DNA of 64,000 bases from positions 15,021,501 through 15,085,500 of the forward strand of contig NC_085121.1 of the NCBI RefSeq assembly GCF_030269925.1, written 5' to 3'. The stretch comes from Bombyx mori. Taxonomy: Eukaryota; Arthropoda; Insecta; Lepidoptera; Bombycidae. Below the pieces are notes generated by a model. The model was not told where the DNA came from and did no database searches. It saw nothing but the letters and a program-made list of their open reading frames with translations. Below are positions 37,089 to 51,000 of this stretch, piece after piece; position 1 is the stretch's first letter; every line of letters starts with the position of its first letter. Position numbers and translations under genes: made by a program.

Positions 37089-37361
37089 TATATTGTTTAT
37101 GTTTTTCTCCGTCAAATAGGCCTTTTCCGTGTAATATCACTCTCATTAAGCCCTCTTTGGTGCATGATCAACATTCTGTATCTTCTAAATCGAGGTTACT
37201 TAAGTTATACCTTAAATCACTTTTATTTTTTAATTAATTAAACAATATTTCTAACAACTTCGGACTGCTTTGGGAAGCCGAAGTTATACGAAACACAGCA
37301 AACGCGATAACAAGACCGCCCTAAGACAGGTTATTTGTACTCATATACGTGCACTCATATA

Positions 37362-37639
37362 TGAGTCGTCTATTATCAAAGGTGGCAATCTGTGCATTTG
37401 GACAAAACATTTTTATTGATATGTCAATACAGATTTATTTGAATATAATCGTCTCCTTCAAAGAATACGGTTCAAAACCTGCATTAAATAAAGGTTAATA
37501 GTTAACCTGTTATTTATCTAAGATGTCGTTCCGAAGAGTTTTGTGACTGCCAATGGAATACAAAGTCAATAATTCGTTTTTCTGATTTACCAATCATTGT
37601 CCAAAAGTCAGATTGCCGCCTTTGATAATAGTCGACTCA
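37362..37639 (+). mobile_element. 278-bp TA-flanked MITE (family M1), copy 3
   Basis: Direct repeat of copy 2, only 273 bp away, differing at a few positions; TA flanks. The spacer is unique sequence, so this is either two insertions or a duplication of one. Confidence 0.88.
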
Positions 37640-38029
37640 TATTGCACCTTCCAACTTGTCAGCTTATTGAAGTACACACACACACACGCATAACTCCGCG
37701 GGTGCCGCTAGCCGCTCCGACTGTGTCGGCACATCAAACAGCTTCTTTTGTCTCTGCTGTCTGTCTTAAAAGAGAAATTTAATTTTTATTCCAATTACCG
37801 CAATGAGTTTGAAATTTGGTTTGAGTTTTTGAGCCTTATTTACCTAGTGATTGTGTCGATTTTTTTGACGCATTAATTGTTTGAAATGAACGAACTTGTT
37901 ATTGTCGATCTACGGTCTAAAGGTACGTTTGCTGTATAAATGGAATGTTATCGAACTGTTGAAATAGTTAATATTAGGTTGATGGTATACATAAAATGAC
38001 ATACATAAAATTGCGTTAATTTACCAAAA

Positions 38030-38365
38030 AGTCAATCGCAGCTTGTTTCTCTCTGAGACCAATAAGTTAAATCTGGAAGTCGTAGAGGATTTCATACATC
38101 TGGGGTCCATCATAGCTAATAACGGATCCTGTGAGAAGGACATCAGAAGGCGCACTGTTATGGCAAAGAGTACTATATCCCCAATGGATAGTGTATAGGC
38201 TGACAGAATCATTACGATTAAAACCAAAAAGCAGTTCGTCACTTGCCTTGTCTTCGGCATTTTTCTTTTCAGTGCAGAAATTTGGACTCTTAAGAAAGTC
38301 GATCGCCAGCGCATCAATGCGTTTGAGACGTAGTATTGAGGCTTTTGAAGGAATTGCATGTTTTG
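38030..38365 (+). pseudogene. RTE-like reverse-transcriptase relic
   Basis: In the plus direction short frames read NLEVVEDFIHLGSIIANNG, then CEKDIRRRTVMAKS and, after a frameshift, SAEIWTLKKVDRQRINAFE. These follow the order of the region after the catalytic domain in RTE-type LINEs. It is broken by at least one indel and a stop and lacks the catalytic region. Confidence 0.7.
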
Positions 38366-38546
38366 ATTAGCACATTAGCACATTATATAAAAGTAAAATA
38401 AAAAAAGTAATTTTGTCAAAGCTCCCTACAGAGCTCGTTTTTAATCAAACTAATAATACTAACCGAACATAATTAAACTTTCAATGCACTAAAGCATTAA
38501 CAGCAAATAAACAGGCAATCAAATATTTTAGTTTAATTTTGAATTG

Positions 38547-38819
38547 TTAACATTTGTATTCAGTATAAACAGGATTTTTTAATAATTTTGCTCTGGGATC
38601 TTCAGGTCTTACTATAAAATAAACTTTTTTGAATTCTGTATTTTCGCAATCATTTTTTACGTAGTTATACATTCCCATAATACCCAAACCTATTCCAACC
38701 AATGCCAATCCTGTAGAACCCATAATTTCAGGAATCTCCCACCAGCCTCTTTTAAATAATCCAATGAGTGTATTACCGAATTGTACTTTATGACCAATTA
38801 TTTTTGGTTCAGGTGTCAT
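38547..38819 (-). CDS. Small single-membrane-segment protein, 90 aa (paralogue of the 39749 gene)
   Basis: One uninterrupted frame starting MTPEPKIIGHKVQFG. It shares with the 74-aa product at 39749 the pattern W-x-EIPEI-x-x-STGL-x-LVGIGLG-x-x-G-x-YNYVKND and the tail VRPEDPRAKL. Residues ~34-54 form one hydrophobic segment. The size, single segment and Lys/Arg-rich tail suggest a small mitochondrial inner-membrane protein; I considered a complex I accessory subunit of the B9/NDUFA3 type, but this is a guess. It is longer at both ends than its neighbour (extra N-terminal residues, tail NPVYTEYKC). No intron or broken codon was seen. It is divergent from the 39749 gene, 929 bp apart. Confidence 0.65.
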   Translation of the reverse strand: MTPEPKIIGHKVQFGNTLIGLFKRGWWEIPEIMGSTGLALVGIGLGIMGMYNYVKNDCENTEFKKVYFIVRPEDPRAKLLKNPVYTEYKC

Positions 38820-39748
38820 GACTAGTTATTCTTCCCGCTTCTTAATTATATTTTTTTCTTGTACTGTAAAAATTATTGTAGCTTTTATTTTTCTTGATTA
38901 AGCGAATATAGAGGGAGATCTGCTTTACTTTTATCTTCAAAGTACTTAATACAACTTATTTGGTGGATACTTTACTTTCTATGCACAAAAATGTTTTTTG
39001 AGTATTAAAACGTCAAAATTAATAACGATTAATTTATTAAAAGAGAATTTATTCCACTAATTATACTTCTTTTTCTGGAAATGTCTCTTACTGGAGTCTA
39101 ATCAATAGACTCAATCTTAATAGCCGCATTGCATCGGTACCAATTACTTTAGCTGAGGCCACCGTTGCTCTACATCCGCAGCTGAACATACTTTAAATGA
39201 ACATACCTTCTTGGGGCTCAGTGAAATTTTCGCTGCATTAGGTATATAAGTCTACAAGTGTGTGAAAAAGAAAGACACAAAGACATAAATTATCGGGTGT
39301 TTCCAAAAAGTCCACTGAACTCTCAGTAATACCTATCATTAATAATGGCAAGTTATTTCAGCTATCAAACATTTATTCGGTGTTTCTAGTTTAAATGTGT
39401 GATAACGGTGATTTATTAACTGTTTAGTATTTGTGAAAGTGCACAAATGTGGAAAAATGAAACAAAGCCGCTGGACGTAACTTCTCGGGATCCTCCAAAA
39501 AGTCCACTGAGAAAATCTCAGTATTATATTTCATCCGATATCATCTCATCTCATTTCATTTCATGCCATGTTCATTTCATGGCTAATGCACAAACCGAGC
39601 GAGCCACAATAAAAAAAAGGTCTGTGCCATAGGTCAAATACTGACGTTTGTGCAATTGTGCAACTATTATACTAATCTGTAGTATGTGCTGAGCTGAAAA
39701 TATTGAGAAGTTCTGTTGATTAAAAGTAGGGCCTACAAGCATATATAA
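38820..39748. other. Divergent spacer between two paralogous small genes
   Basis: No exon found. Contains short duplicated phrases ('aaaaagtccactga' at about 39306 and 39488) and a 'tcatctcatctcatttcattt' run. It should hold both promoters. Confidence 0.5.
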
Positions 39749-39973
39749 ATGGCTGCGGCTTCGAGAAAATCGCTTGGACAGCTAATTCAACAGGGATGGA
39801 ACGAGATCCCTGAAATTTTTGCCTCAACAGGCTTAGGTCTTGTTGGTATTGGTCTGGGTGTTCTTGGAGCATACAATTACGTGAAGAACGATGGAGACAA
39901 TAGAAGGTACAAGGGTACCTATGTGGTGATGAGGCCGGACGACCCAAGAGTGAAGCTTATACGCAAGGAGTAA
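39749..39973 (+). CDS. Small single-membrane-segment protein, 74 aa
   Basis: Frame starts MAAASRKSLGQLIQQGWNEI. One hydrophobic segment at ~25-43 (STGLGLVGIGLGVLGAYNYV) is followed by KNDGDNRRYK and a short conserved tail MRPDDPRVKL. Insect complex I has small subunits of about this size and form, and an NDUFA3/B9-like role is possible but unproven. A TATATAA stretch lies directly before the start codon, which leaves little room for a leader if used as a TATA box, so a 5' UTR exon further upstream is likely. Compared with the 90-aa minus-strand paralogue it is the shorter, canonical-looking form and more likely the ancestral gene. Confidence 0.7.
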   Translation: MAAASRKSLGQLIQQGWNEIPEIFASTGLGLVGIGLGVLGAYNYVKNDGDNRRYKGTYVVMRPDDPRVKLIRKE

Positions 39974-41319
39974 ACCTGAAACTAAATATATTGCCTGTGT
40001 TGTTTGTTCTTAGATCCAAATATTATGTAATATAGGTCTGTTTAATGAAAATTCTCTTGTTTTATTAGTTCTTTAGAGCAAATTCTTAAATATTAAATTT
40101 AACTAACTGGAAAAAACCTAAGTGATTCACCTCTTTATATTCCTAGCAATCCACATCACATTTCAACTCAAAAACATTCAATCTGGTGACATGGTATAAA
40201 TTATGCAGACATAATGTGAAGCTGGAACCCCTTGAAGATGTCTGAAAAATAGTTATGAATGAAATGTAAATAAATTCCAAGGAATCATAGAAAGAGAAAA
40301 GGCAAGGCTTCCACCTTTATGGTTAGGAATGAGGTACTCGGAACACTCACTTATGTAGGCTGGAATAAAATACGAAATTTTCTACTTTATGAATCGTCCT
40401 TTAGCCAAATTAAGCTAGGAATCAAATTTTTGCTTATGCTTCAGTGGTAAATTACGAAGATATGTCTCACCAAACAGTTGGTATTTCTTGGTAGCCTGCC
40501 AGTACAAACTTTACTTAGTGTACTTTTATAAAGACCCGTAACTAGCAAATATCTGTAACGTTACATAAATTGAAAGTTGTAATGAACATATTTTGTTGTT
40601 GTAGACGAAATGTAATTACACTTGTGACGTAACATACACAAATTGCTATCTAACCCAGTTAAGCGACCACGATAAAAACTACTCAGACGTACATACATTG
40701 TCATCAACGCATCTTGTGAAACTATTATCTAGTGTAAATGTTCTGAACATATTTAAATGCAAATTTTGCAATATATCCCGAAAAAATGTATATATGCAAA
40801 CTTTGAAAATGTCAGTGTAATTCAGGAACTGGTCAAATATTTTATTATATAGTAGCTATAGCTACATTTCCTAAAATATCATGTGGCTGCACAGACACTA
40901 GCATAGTGTTAACACATTGAACGCCGAATGAAAAATTAAGTATTTTCATTCCTGTCACCTGACTATACCTATAATACCTATATAAGCAATAAAAAGTTAG
41001 TCAATAACATAATGTAACTTATTGTACAACAATGTGTGTGAATACATAATAATATGTAACAGAGAACTTTGAATTGTTTGAGATGATCCTGATGTCTCTC
41101 TTTTACCATCACCTGTCACAATACCAGTGAGTCAATTTTTTCTGGAACCACTACATGTGCCCACAGTGTTTTCAGAATAAAACTTGGTGGCAACCAAACA
41201 TTAAGGGAGGGTAGCACTGCGAGAGGAATATAGAAGTCAACTGAATTAAATAATACAACATACACAAAATTGTTCCGATTCAAGAAATCCAGACAATGTA
41301 AAAGGTACCAATTTTCCTA
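39974..41319. other. Interval without a recognisable gene
   Basis: AT-rich; I see no conserved exon, RNA gene or bounded repeat between the small gene and the Bm1 copy at 41320. Confidence 0.5.
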
Positions 41320-41705
41320 ATGAAATACGTACTTAACAAATGTTCACGATTGACTTCCACGGTGAAGGAATAACACCGTGTAATAAAATGAAACCCGCAA
41401 AATTATAATTGGTGTAATTACTGGTGGTAGCACATCTTGGGTCCTAGCACCAGTAATTACGACAATTATAATTTTGCGGGTTTACTCGGGTAGGTACCAC
41501 CACTACCCCGCCTATTTCTGCCGTGAAGCAGTAATGCGGTAATGCGTTTCGGTTTGAAGGGTCAGGGAACCGTTGTAACTATACTGAGACCTTAGAACTT
41601 ATATTTCAACGTGGGTGATGCATTTACGTTGTAGATGTCTATGGGCTGCAGTAGCCACTCAACACAAGGTGGGCTGTGAGCTCGTCCACCCCTCTGAGCA
41701 ATAAG
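41320..41705 (+). repeat. Bm1 SINE with internal inverted duplication
   Basis: Lacks the tRNA-like head. 41391-41426 and 41448-41483 are inverted copies of the same Bm1 segment (34 of 36 positions pair by eye) around a 21-base loop, then the normal body continues to 'ctgtgagctcgtccacccc'. Confidence 0.8.
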
Positions 41706-42013
41706 AAAAAACCAAAATAACAGGCAAGTAAAAAATTTCAATAAAAGTGATATTGATTTTAATATGATTTTTTAAATTTTCGAATTACAGAAATACAAAT
41801 TATTTGTCTTTAAGTACGTCATAGTTGTGTAATTAAATTACTTTAATAAAATATCTTTCATCTGCAGTCATTATTTTCAAAGATAAATCATATTGTGTTC
41901 AATTATAAAAGGTATTTTTGTAGTTTTATGAACTCTTTTATTTTATTTGAGATTTATGGCAATTTTTCATAATCATGAAGTGTTACATCAAATAATTTTC
42001 ATGAAAATTTGGA

Positions 42014-45000
42014 TTACTTCTTCTTCTTCTTTTCTTTATTTGTTTTAGCTTTACTTGTGCTCGGTTTTTCTTTACTCAAATCCGATTTTTCACTGTCTTT
42101 TGTCTTTTTCTTCTGCCAAACAAAAACAATATAATGTTAAATACCTAGTATACATTGCTAATTTAGCATTGAGTTATTTTTTTAAAACTTTATTTTCCAC
42201 ATCTTATAAATTGTTAGAAATATAAAACTAATCATAATTATTTTGTTTTTTTCATTTCTTTGTTATATGGCCCCCCTATGGGTAAAAGTTTCCTTTCCAT
42301 TTTTCCATGTCTTGGCTAAAAACCTTCCCAAGAAAATCACTGCCAGTAATTGCAATTTACTACATTCCAATTATGACAATAATGTAGCATCAATGCAGTT
42401 ATCAAATTCATTGGATATACGGTTTCTCAGTTGTAATATATCGTTGGAGATTGGTATCTACCCACCATGCTCTAAGGAGCATGAGTAATGAAATACTTTA
42501 CATTACGATGCTTGAAAGGCAAACGTGACTAAGCGACAATACGTGAACTTTACAGTAGACTAATTTAAAGTTGAAATACATGAAAAAAATTCTATTTTAA
42601 CGAATCTAGCTACAAAATAATTTCAATCCTACAGGATTGAAATTATTTTAATAGACGTAGAAATATATATTTTTTGCGCATCGAATATGTTTATTGCCTA
42701 TCATTTATGTACAAAGCAGTTATTGTCGCTTAGTCACGTTTGCCTTTTAAGCGTCGATTAGTATAATTATTCGCGAAGTAGTTGCTCTTGAGTTCTTAGG
42801 TCTCCCTTGGAGGCGCTCGGGTAGCTGTTAGCAAATCCCGCCCCTTCTGGCTGAGCCCTTGATCGTCCACCTGTCCTGGTGAAACTGAAAAGGCCTCCGG
42901 GCCACCAGTGACACTTCAATCATAGAATTTTTTTTAGTATAATCAATACTTTACCTTTATAAATGCGTCATTCTCTGCGTCGCTGTTCTCTTCCTCGGTC
43001 ACATCACCTGCTTCATCACCGTCATCCATTTCGTCATCGTTTCTATTTCGACCTTTCTTCACGGCTCCCGGCGCGTATGGCAGAGCGCTAGCCGTCTTAT
43101 TGTACGTTCGAGTCATAGCAGCTTTCACCTGAGTTTAATCAAATCATTCTTATTACTATCACTGTCTAATTAAATTGATCTTCTGAATTTTGTTATTAAT
43201 TTGAAACTTTGCCTGTGTATCTTAATATAGGATGTCGGATGTACTGTGATTTCAAAATTTCTATTTTTAATGCTTTCAAATGTATATTAGTTAAAATACA
43301 TTACAATATCATTTATTAGTTTATAAGTTAATAGTTAATTGTTTTTCTATAAATTAAAATAGAATTTTAAATTGCAATTGTTATTGTATAATGCAAAAAT
43401 TATTGTAATAATAAGAATTTTTTTGGACAAATGATACACAATGCTCTGATCCGAAACTAGAATTTCTTGTACTATGGGAACTGGAGACCGCATACAATTT
43501 AAATGTATTAAATATCCAGATAAAAAAAAAAACGAATCCATTTGTCATAGAAATGATTGCACTAAGTGGAAATAGAATCTACGACCCTCTCTTTGCCCAG
43601 CATTCAGAGGCGCTAACTACTTCACCACTGAGTCCGTAGTATATAGTAGACGTGTCCGTCATATATGCATTATTGTATAATTAACATCAAAACAAATTTC
43701 TGCCAGACCCAATACGGGTGCAAGAGCGTGGATACCATAGTACGAATGGGGGTCGTTCATGCGCAGTCGAAATCTATCCCGAATATCATACATTTTCGAA
43801 CAGAAAATTCAACATAGATTTGCAATAAAATAAACAAGACAGTCGTGAAGTCGTCGTGGCCTAACGGATAAGACGTCCGGTGCATTCGTGTTGAGCGATG
43901 CACCGGTGTTCGAATCTCAGGCGGGTACCAATTTTTCTAATGAAATACCTACTCAACAAATGTTCACGATTGATTTCCACGGTGAAGGAATAACATCGTG
44001 CCGTGAAGCAGTAATGCGTTTCGGTTTGAAGGGTGGGGCAGCCGTTGTAACTATACGTGATACCTTAGAACTTATATCTTAAGGTGGGTGGCGCATTTAC
44101 GTTGTAGATGTCTATGGGCTCCAGTAACCACTTAACACCAGGTGGGCTGTGAGCTCGTCCACCCATCCAAGCAATAAAAAAAAAAAGACAGTGGTACCAA
44201 GTTTTGCGGGGTTCACAATACTCGTCCACATTGATACCCGTGTCTGCTGTTGTGGATATCTTTTCCCCTAGAATATAGAGCCTATTTTTTTTATTGCTTA
44301 CATTGTGGGCGAGCTCACAGCCCACCTGGTGTTAAGTGGTTACTGGAACCCATAGACATCTACTACGTAAATGCGCCACCCACCTTAAGATATAAGTTCT
44401 AAGGTCTTAAGTATAGTTACTATATGATAAAATCTTCTTTATAAACTAGCTCATTGCTCTTCTGGTTTCAAATGGTTAGCTAGACATCACAAGGATAATA
44501 CTGCAAACCAATCTGACTGATGCTGGTACCTAACCGCGCTGGCTCAAATGGACTGCCAACAATATATAGATAACTTCATACCTTGGCTTCAATCAAAACT
44601 GTCGGGTTTCTCTGTCCAGGCCACAAAGATAGCTCAATCAAAGAATCCAGATCTTCTCTCAGGAGATGATAGGATTCCAATATTTCTAAGGACTTTGTGA
44701 TTCCGTTTGTTTTCTCATTGATAAGTGGATTGACTATTGCGTCTCTTAGATGTGATGAGTAGTCGAGGTATATTGAAGATTTCGACCCTGAGGTGCTAAA
44801 AATTAATAAAAACTAAGTCAATGAATAAGTTCATTGATGACATCATATTATTATTAAATTTGAATAATTTTAAGTTTTAACTGGAATTTTAAGTCTTTTA
44901 AGTTAAATAGATGATAAAATTACAAATTGTGGTCCTGTCCTCTGATACAAATGTCAGGGTCAAGGTGAGGTCAAGTTCATGCACAGAGACACCGAATCTC

Positions 45001-48000
45001 AAATAATCTTTAACAAAGATTGTATCCTTCCGGTATTCAAACTGAAACCAATGTTTATTTGCTCATAAGAAATAAGTCAGCAAATAAGTTCCGTCCAATT
45101 GCAAACTCATAACTTAGTGAGATTACACGAGAGTAATGTTAAATGTGCTTAACAGTGACGTTATGAAAAGACGTATCAAAGAATCTCACGGCTGGCAGAC
45201 TATTAGCCATTGTCAATGTTAAGGACAATGGTAGTTCTTTATTGTCAGGAGACATGATTGAACCAAATAAGTGGACATTGTTGAACACGACCGCAGGGCA
45301 TACCTGAGTCTTGTGTGAGCGTGTATCTCCTGGGCGAGCCGGTGCATTTTGTTGGCGCGAGAGTTCTTCCCGAGCCAGCCCGGGAACTGGATTTGGCCGA
45401 CCACGTGACCCGACACCGCGTGTCCCGGGAGCACCGAGCTGTACATGGCCTGCGGAATGTTCTCGATATTAGACACGTCGGGATTAAAGAGATTTTATCA
45501 TAAATAACATACTGGGAACAAATTAATGTTTTTTTTTTCATTTCGATTACCTTAAATCCTACCTTATCAATAAAATTAAAATTAATTAATAAAAAAAAGG
45601 TCAATGTTTAAGTAACTGCTTTAACTAAGTGAGTGATGAACATTCGTTTGTACATCTATAAATAAAAACTTTATCGGTTTATATACCTGAATAGGCAGAA
45701 GACTCCACGCCTGGCTGCCTCTGATTCTCGCAGAAACCATGTCGCCTATACTGATACTGTCGGCCGCTTTACTAAATCTCTCTAGAACCTCGTGTCTGCC
45801 AAATGAAATTATTAAATTAAATTAATTCTATATATCATTTTTAAAAAACTTTTTTTTTTCTTATTGCTTATTTGGATGGACGAGCTCACAGCCCACCTGG
45901 TGTTAAGTGGTTACTGGAGCCCGTAGACATCCACAACGTAAATGCGCCATCCACCCTGAGACATAAGTTCTAAGGTCTCAAGTATATTTTTACAACGGTT
46001 GCCCCACCCTTCAAACCGAAACGCATTACTGCTTCACGGCAGAAATAGGCAGGGCGGTGGTACCTACCTACCCGTGCGGACTCACAAGAGGTTCTACCGC
46101 CAGTAAACTCACAAGAAGTCCTAAGAAGCGACAGGGAGAGGATTGTACACTCTTCTACAATTGAGAGCAAAGGAAAAACAGTCTATACTCACTTGGGACA
46201 GTGTGGTGCAACTTGCAAGTAATTCTCCTGCACGAACAGAGGAGCGAGGTTGTAGTCGTAAAAGAACAAATCGCTTTTATCGTGAATGCTCATAGTCTTG
46301 TGTTCTTCTGCGGAGAACACTTTCCTTACTGCCTCCCATGGACCCTAGTAGATAGACAATCAGAGATGGAAATCATTTATAATATTATGTAGTATTATTT
46401 TGGCAGCAAAACACATGTACAGTCAAACCTGGATAAGTGAGAAAACTCTAAGTGAGAGTAATAGCCAGGACCCGTCATTTTAAGGTCCCAAAACCTCTAT
46501 TAGCGAGAAACAGAAACCTGTGTAAGAGAGAGTCGATTTTCCTTCATGGACCTCCGTAAGTGAGCCTGCTACTTATCAATACCTCTGCGACAGTCGAGCT
46601 TTATTTATTTATATTATTTAGGAGGAACAAATTACAACTTTAACATCTGCTATTTTATGACTCCTTCTTAACTTTGGAACTAAATAACGTTGTTATTTTA
46701 TCGCATTCTTTTCAAATGGACACGTGTGCCTGTGTACCGTCCTATTTGTCGGACTTACCTCAGTTTATCGTTAATCAATTGCAAAGGAAAGTTCTGTTCT
46801 GCATCATGTAAAAACGGAAAATTAAGTACTGTCATTAAGTGATAAACTTAAAATAGTGAATGCGTTTGAATCCGGAAAATCGCGAAATGAAATTCAGAGG
46901 GAGCATTAGCGAAAAACTCGGGTTAGTGAGAAACCTCTATAAGCGAGAATGAGATTGTGCTCCCTTGAACTCTCGCTTATCCAGGTTTGACTGTATATAG
47001 TTGTTCACACTAGAAAGTGGTTATTGTGAACTTTTAATCTAATATCTGCCTCAATTGAACATAAATACTGTTCAGGTAAAAGCGGAAAACAGTTCTTAAC
47101 ATCATAAATAAAGTTTTCCATGATTTGAATAGTAAATATCGTCGCTGTCAAAACAAAAATTGCCATATGCAAAAACTCTATTTTGAATTAACGAGTAAAA
47201 ACATTTTCGTATAAAATTCTATATGAAAAATTTTTTTTAACAACTATATCAAATGAAAGCTATAGATAAATATTAAAGCTATAGATATATTATTCTACTA
47301 AACATTACGAGAACTTCACTGTTTCTAGTGCATAGTTCGGGTTCGACGAGGACAGTGACCGGTGCTTGTGGTACCTAAAAGCACCGTAAATGGATCGGGT
47401 GGAATTCACTGCCAGTGCGCCGTGGGCACACACGACACAACTACTCACTTGAAAAGGTCACGAACGTCATTGACCAGCGTGCTCGCTTTTATAATTTCAA
47501 ATAATACGTGACCGCGCCCGCCACTAGCCTCGTCCACATATCGCCGTAAACAAGAATTAAGCTAGAAAACTACTAATTCCAATTTTACCAATTTGACATC
47601 CTTCTTCGTGGTGTTTGCGTCTCTTTTTAACTTGTCCACACTGGCCAACGCCTCGTCGACAGCCCACATCGAGAGTAAGTTGAGGGTCTGCCGCACGTCT
47701 TGGTTAGAAGCGACGATCAGCTGCGTCAACACGTCCGGGGCCACTTTGATTCCTTCTTTGAAACATATCGACATCATCGCGGCCTGAAAAAATCAGATTT
47801 AAATCTGAGGTAAGACAAAAATAATAATAATATACAATAGACGTGATTTTGATTTTTTTGACAAACGATTTGGCTGTATGGGAATCGTTTCCTTTACCTG
47901 TATAGGCTGTCGAACCGACAAAGGAGGCTAAAGGGTTCAGGTTAATTTTGAGACAAGTTTGATTACCATGTGCTTAATGATAATTGTTTTTTTTTCCTAA

Positions 48001-51000
48001 TTCTGTTTTATATATTTTATACTGAATGTTAATGTTATTTGTCTCTTTTCGTTCTTTTAAAACCATAAGTTAATTACCCTGATCTGATCCACTCTTGGTC
48101 TGTTGAACCTCAAATCATAGCAGTAGTTGACCAGGGACCTCATCTTCGTACTGTTTCTGTCGTTACACATACATATCACTGGCACTGATGTTGATTTTAT
48201 CAGATTTATCAACTCTTGCAGGCCGCCTGAAAATGAAATTTACGTTTTATAACTCCGAAAGATTAAACAAAGAACAGCTGTAATTTCGACCATACTAAAA
48301 ATACATAATTAGAGGTAAAATTCGTAATTGTTCACAAAACTATTTTAAGTATTTTAGTTTAAATAGAGAAAGACCGTGTCGTTTTATTTTGTCATTCATC
48401 CGATTTTCTATTGTCTTTCAGCCATTAAATTTAGTTCGTAGTCCAGATGTTTTTTTTATAAACTAGTGTTCCCGCAGTAGTCGAAATTCGACTATAATTA
48501 ATTAAAATTATAAGTTTGGATATTATATTATATTTCTATAGTCACAGATTTCGCCAAGACTACACTATAGACAAATACTCGTAATATTAAAGATAAAGAA
48601 TATTAACCTATTCTCATTTTGACTACAGACTTTATGCAATAACAAAAGTTCGACAATAAACAGAGTGTATGTGTGTGTCAAATACATGGTATGTAGTGTG
48701 TGTAATGTTTTCTTTATTGATTTTTTAATGCATAATTTAAAAAAAATATTAACGTTCTGCACTCCTTCTCTATATTCTCTATAAGTGTGGGAAATTTCAT
48801 ACTACTCCGTCCGCGCAATTTTCGTAAAAAGGGGTACAAAGTTTTTGCTTCACGTATTAATATATAGATATTTCCAATTTACCTCTATCCTCATTTCCCG
48901 CCATGCCGTCGACTTCGTCCATTACCAAAACGTGTTTCTTGGAGACGGCCTGCTTGCTCGTGTCGCCTAAAAAAATAGATTTTCCAGATTGGAAACAAAC
49001 TAGGGTTTTCTCTATCATTATAGTACCGCAAACATAAGCGAAACGATATAAGAGCTAACAATAACAATTCGGATACCAAATATCGTTGACTTAAATAATA
49101 ACTTTTATTTATTAATTACTCAGATGGGTGCCCGAGCTCACAGCTCACCTGGTATTAAGTGGTCATCTTAGATATCGCAGCTTGAATACTTCTACGCACC
49201 CACCATTAGTGAGGGGACGTGGCAAAAAGTAACTATGGCAAATTTAAAGATCATGTAATAAACAGTTTACTTTAGACTGTTATGATATTTTGCTTTTACA
49301 TATAAAATATGTTGATAAAATTAATATGAAGTTTTATAGTAGACACATTATCACTTGTCTAATCACCGGTCACCGTCCTCGTCGAACCCGTTGCTTACGA
49401 CGAAGGGCTCGACGAGCGAATTAATCCATAGACACAGCCCACTGAGTTTCTCGCCAGATCTTCTCAGTGGGTCGCGTTTCCGATCCGGTGGTAGATTCTG
49501 CGAAGCACGGCTCTTGCTAGGGCCAGTGTTAGCAACACTCCGCTTTGAGCACCGTGAGCTCACCTACACGTTAGGACGAAGCTGAAATAGCCTCTCAAGG
49601 TTATCAGCATAGGTAAGAAAAAAATTGAGTCTAAATGCTTTCAGAAAATATGCTTAATTCGTGTTGAAAATCATACCTTTGGCATATCCGGACAGTGACG
49701 TCGTGGCCAGCAGCTCGCCGATTTGTTCTTTGAGCAACGATTTATTTCTCGTGTCGGACGCGTTGAACTCGACTGCGTCGAATCCTAGTTCTCTGCACAC
49801 GAGCGACACTGTGGTCGTCTTACCTATCGCAGAGGAATATGCTTAAAGTGCCGTATTTAGATCTCAAAATTCCTTTAGAATGTTAAGACGTTAGCGATTG
49901 TGAGTGTTTGTGAATTTGCTTTGAAATTAGATACAAAATTAAAGTTTTTTAATCAAGGCTTGGTCTTTCAAATCGTATATTGCTTATGTGGGCTGACGAG
50001 CTCACAGCCCACCTGGGTTCAGTGGTTACCGGAACCCATAGACATCTACAACGTAAATACCGCCACCCACCTTGAGATATAAGTTTTAAAGTCTCAAGTA
50101 TAGTTACAACGGCTGCCCCACCCTTCAAACCGAAACGCATTGCTGCTTCACGACAGAAATAGGCAGGGCGGTGGTACATACCCGTGCGGACTCACAAGAC
50201 TTCTTACCACCAGTTAAAACCACAGTACTTGGTACCGAAGGTATACTGCTATGTATTATGTGCCTCACCAACTCCTGGAGGTCCGGAGAGCAGGGCCGCC
50301 TTGAAGTAGCCTCCATCATCATTCTTCGCCCAAGGACTGGGCTTTGGCAGCTTGGCTTTTCTATTCACGTACCATTTCGTCAGCCAATTTATTAATCTGT
50401 TATAAAATATTATAACACATTTTAATTGTGATTGAAATTTATTAATTATGTTCAGTGCATTCTAATTTTAATGGCAAAGTTATCATTAAGCTTGTAGTTT
50501 TGAATATAGCTAAGAAATTATGAATACAGTAAAAATTTTTAACTTTAAGATTAATTTTAAAACCCAGCATCCCTTTACTATTAATGTGATTGTGGTAACT
50601 TACTTTTTAACATTACTAGAATCGCCGTGCTGCCCGATTATTTGTTTTACATTCTGCGGTTTGTATTTATCCACCCACATGTACTTATTACATTTGGTAT
50701 CATGATTCTGTTCACATTTCAAACCTGAAAAATATAAAAAAAAACAACTAAAACATGTTTTTTTTTTACTGTTAACTCGCCCTAGGCGACAGCGCTCGTG
50801 TAAAATAAATTTGAATGTGAAATGTCTGTCTGTTTGTTTGTTTGGAAAAAACACGTTTTATATAATAGAAATACAATAGCAATAAATTTAAATTTGAAAA
50901 TGAGACTGTTTCATTTGATTTCTGTAGAATCAATTTGAAACAATTCTAGATTTGCAAAACCAACACCTTTTATTCTTAATAATAGGTTATAAAAATTGAG

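Noticed and set aside
43853..43925. tRNA gene with A and B boxes
   Set aside because: It is the head of a Bm1 SINE, continuing directly into the Bm1 body, and does not close a proper acceptor stem.
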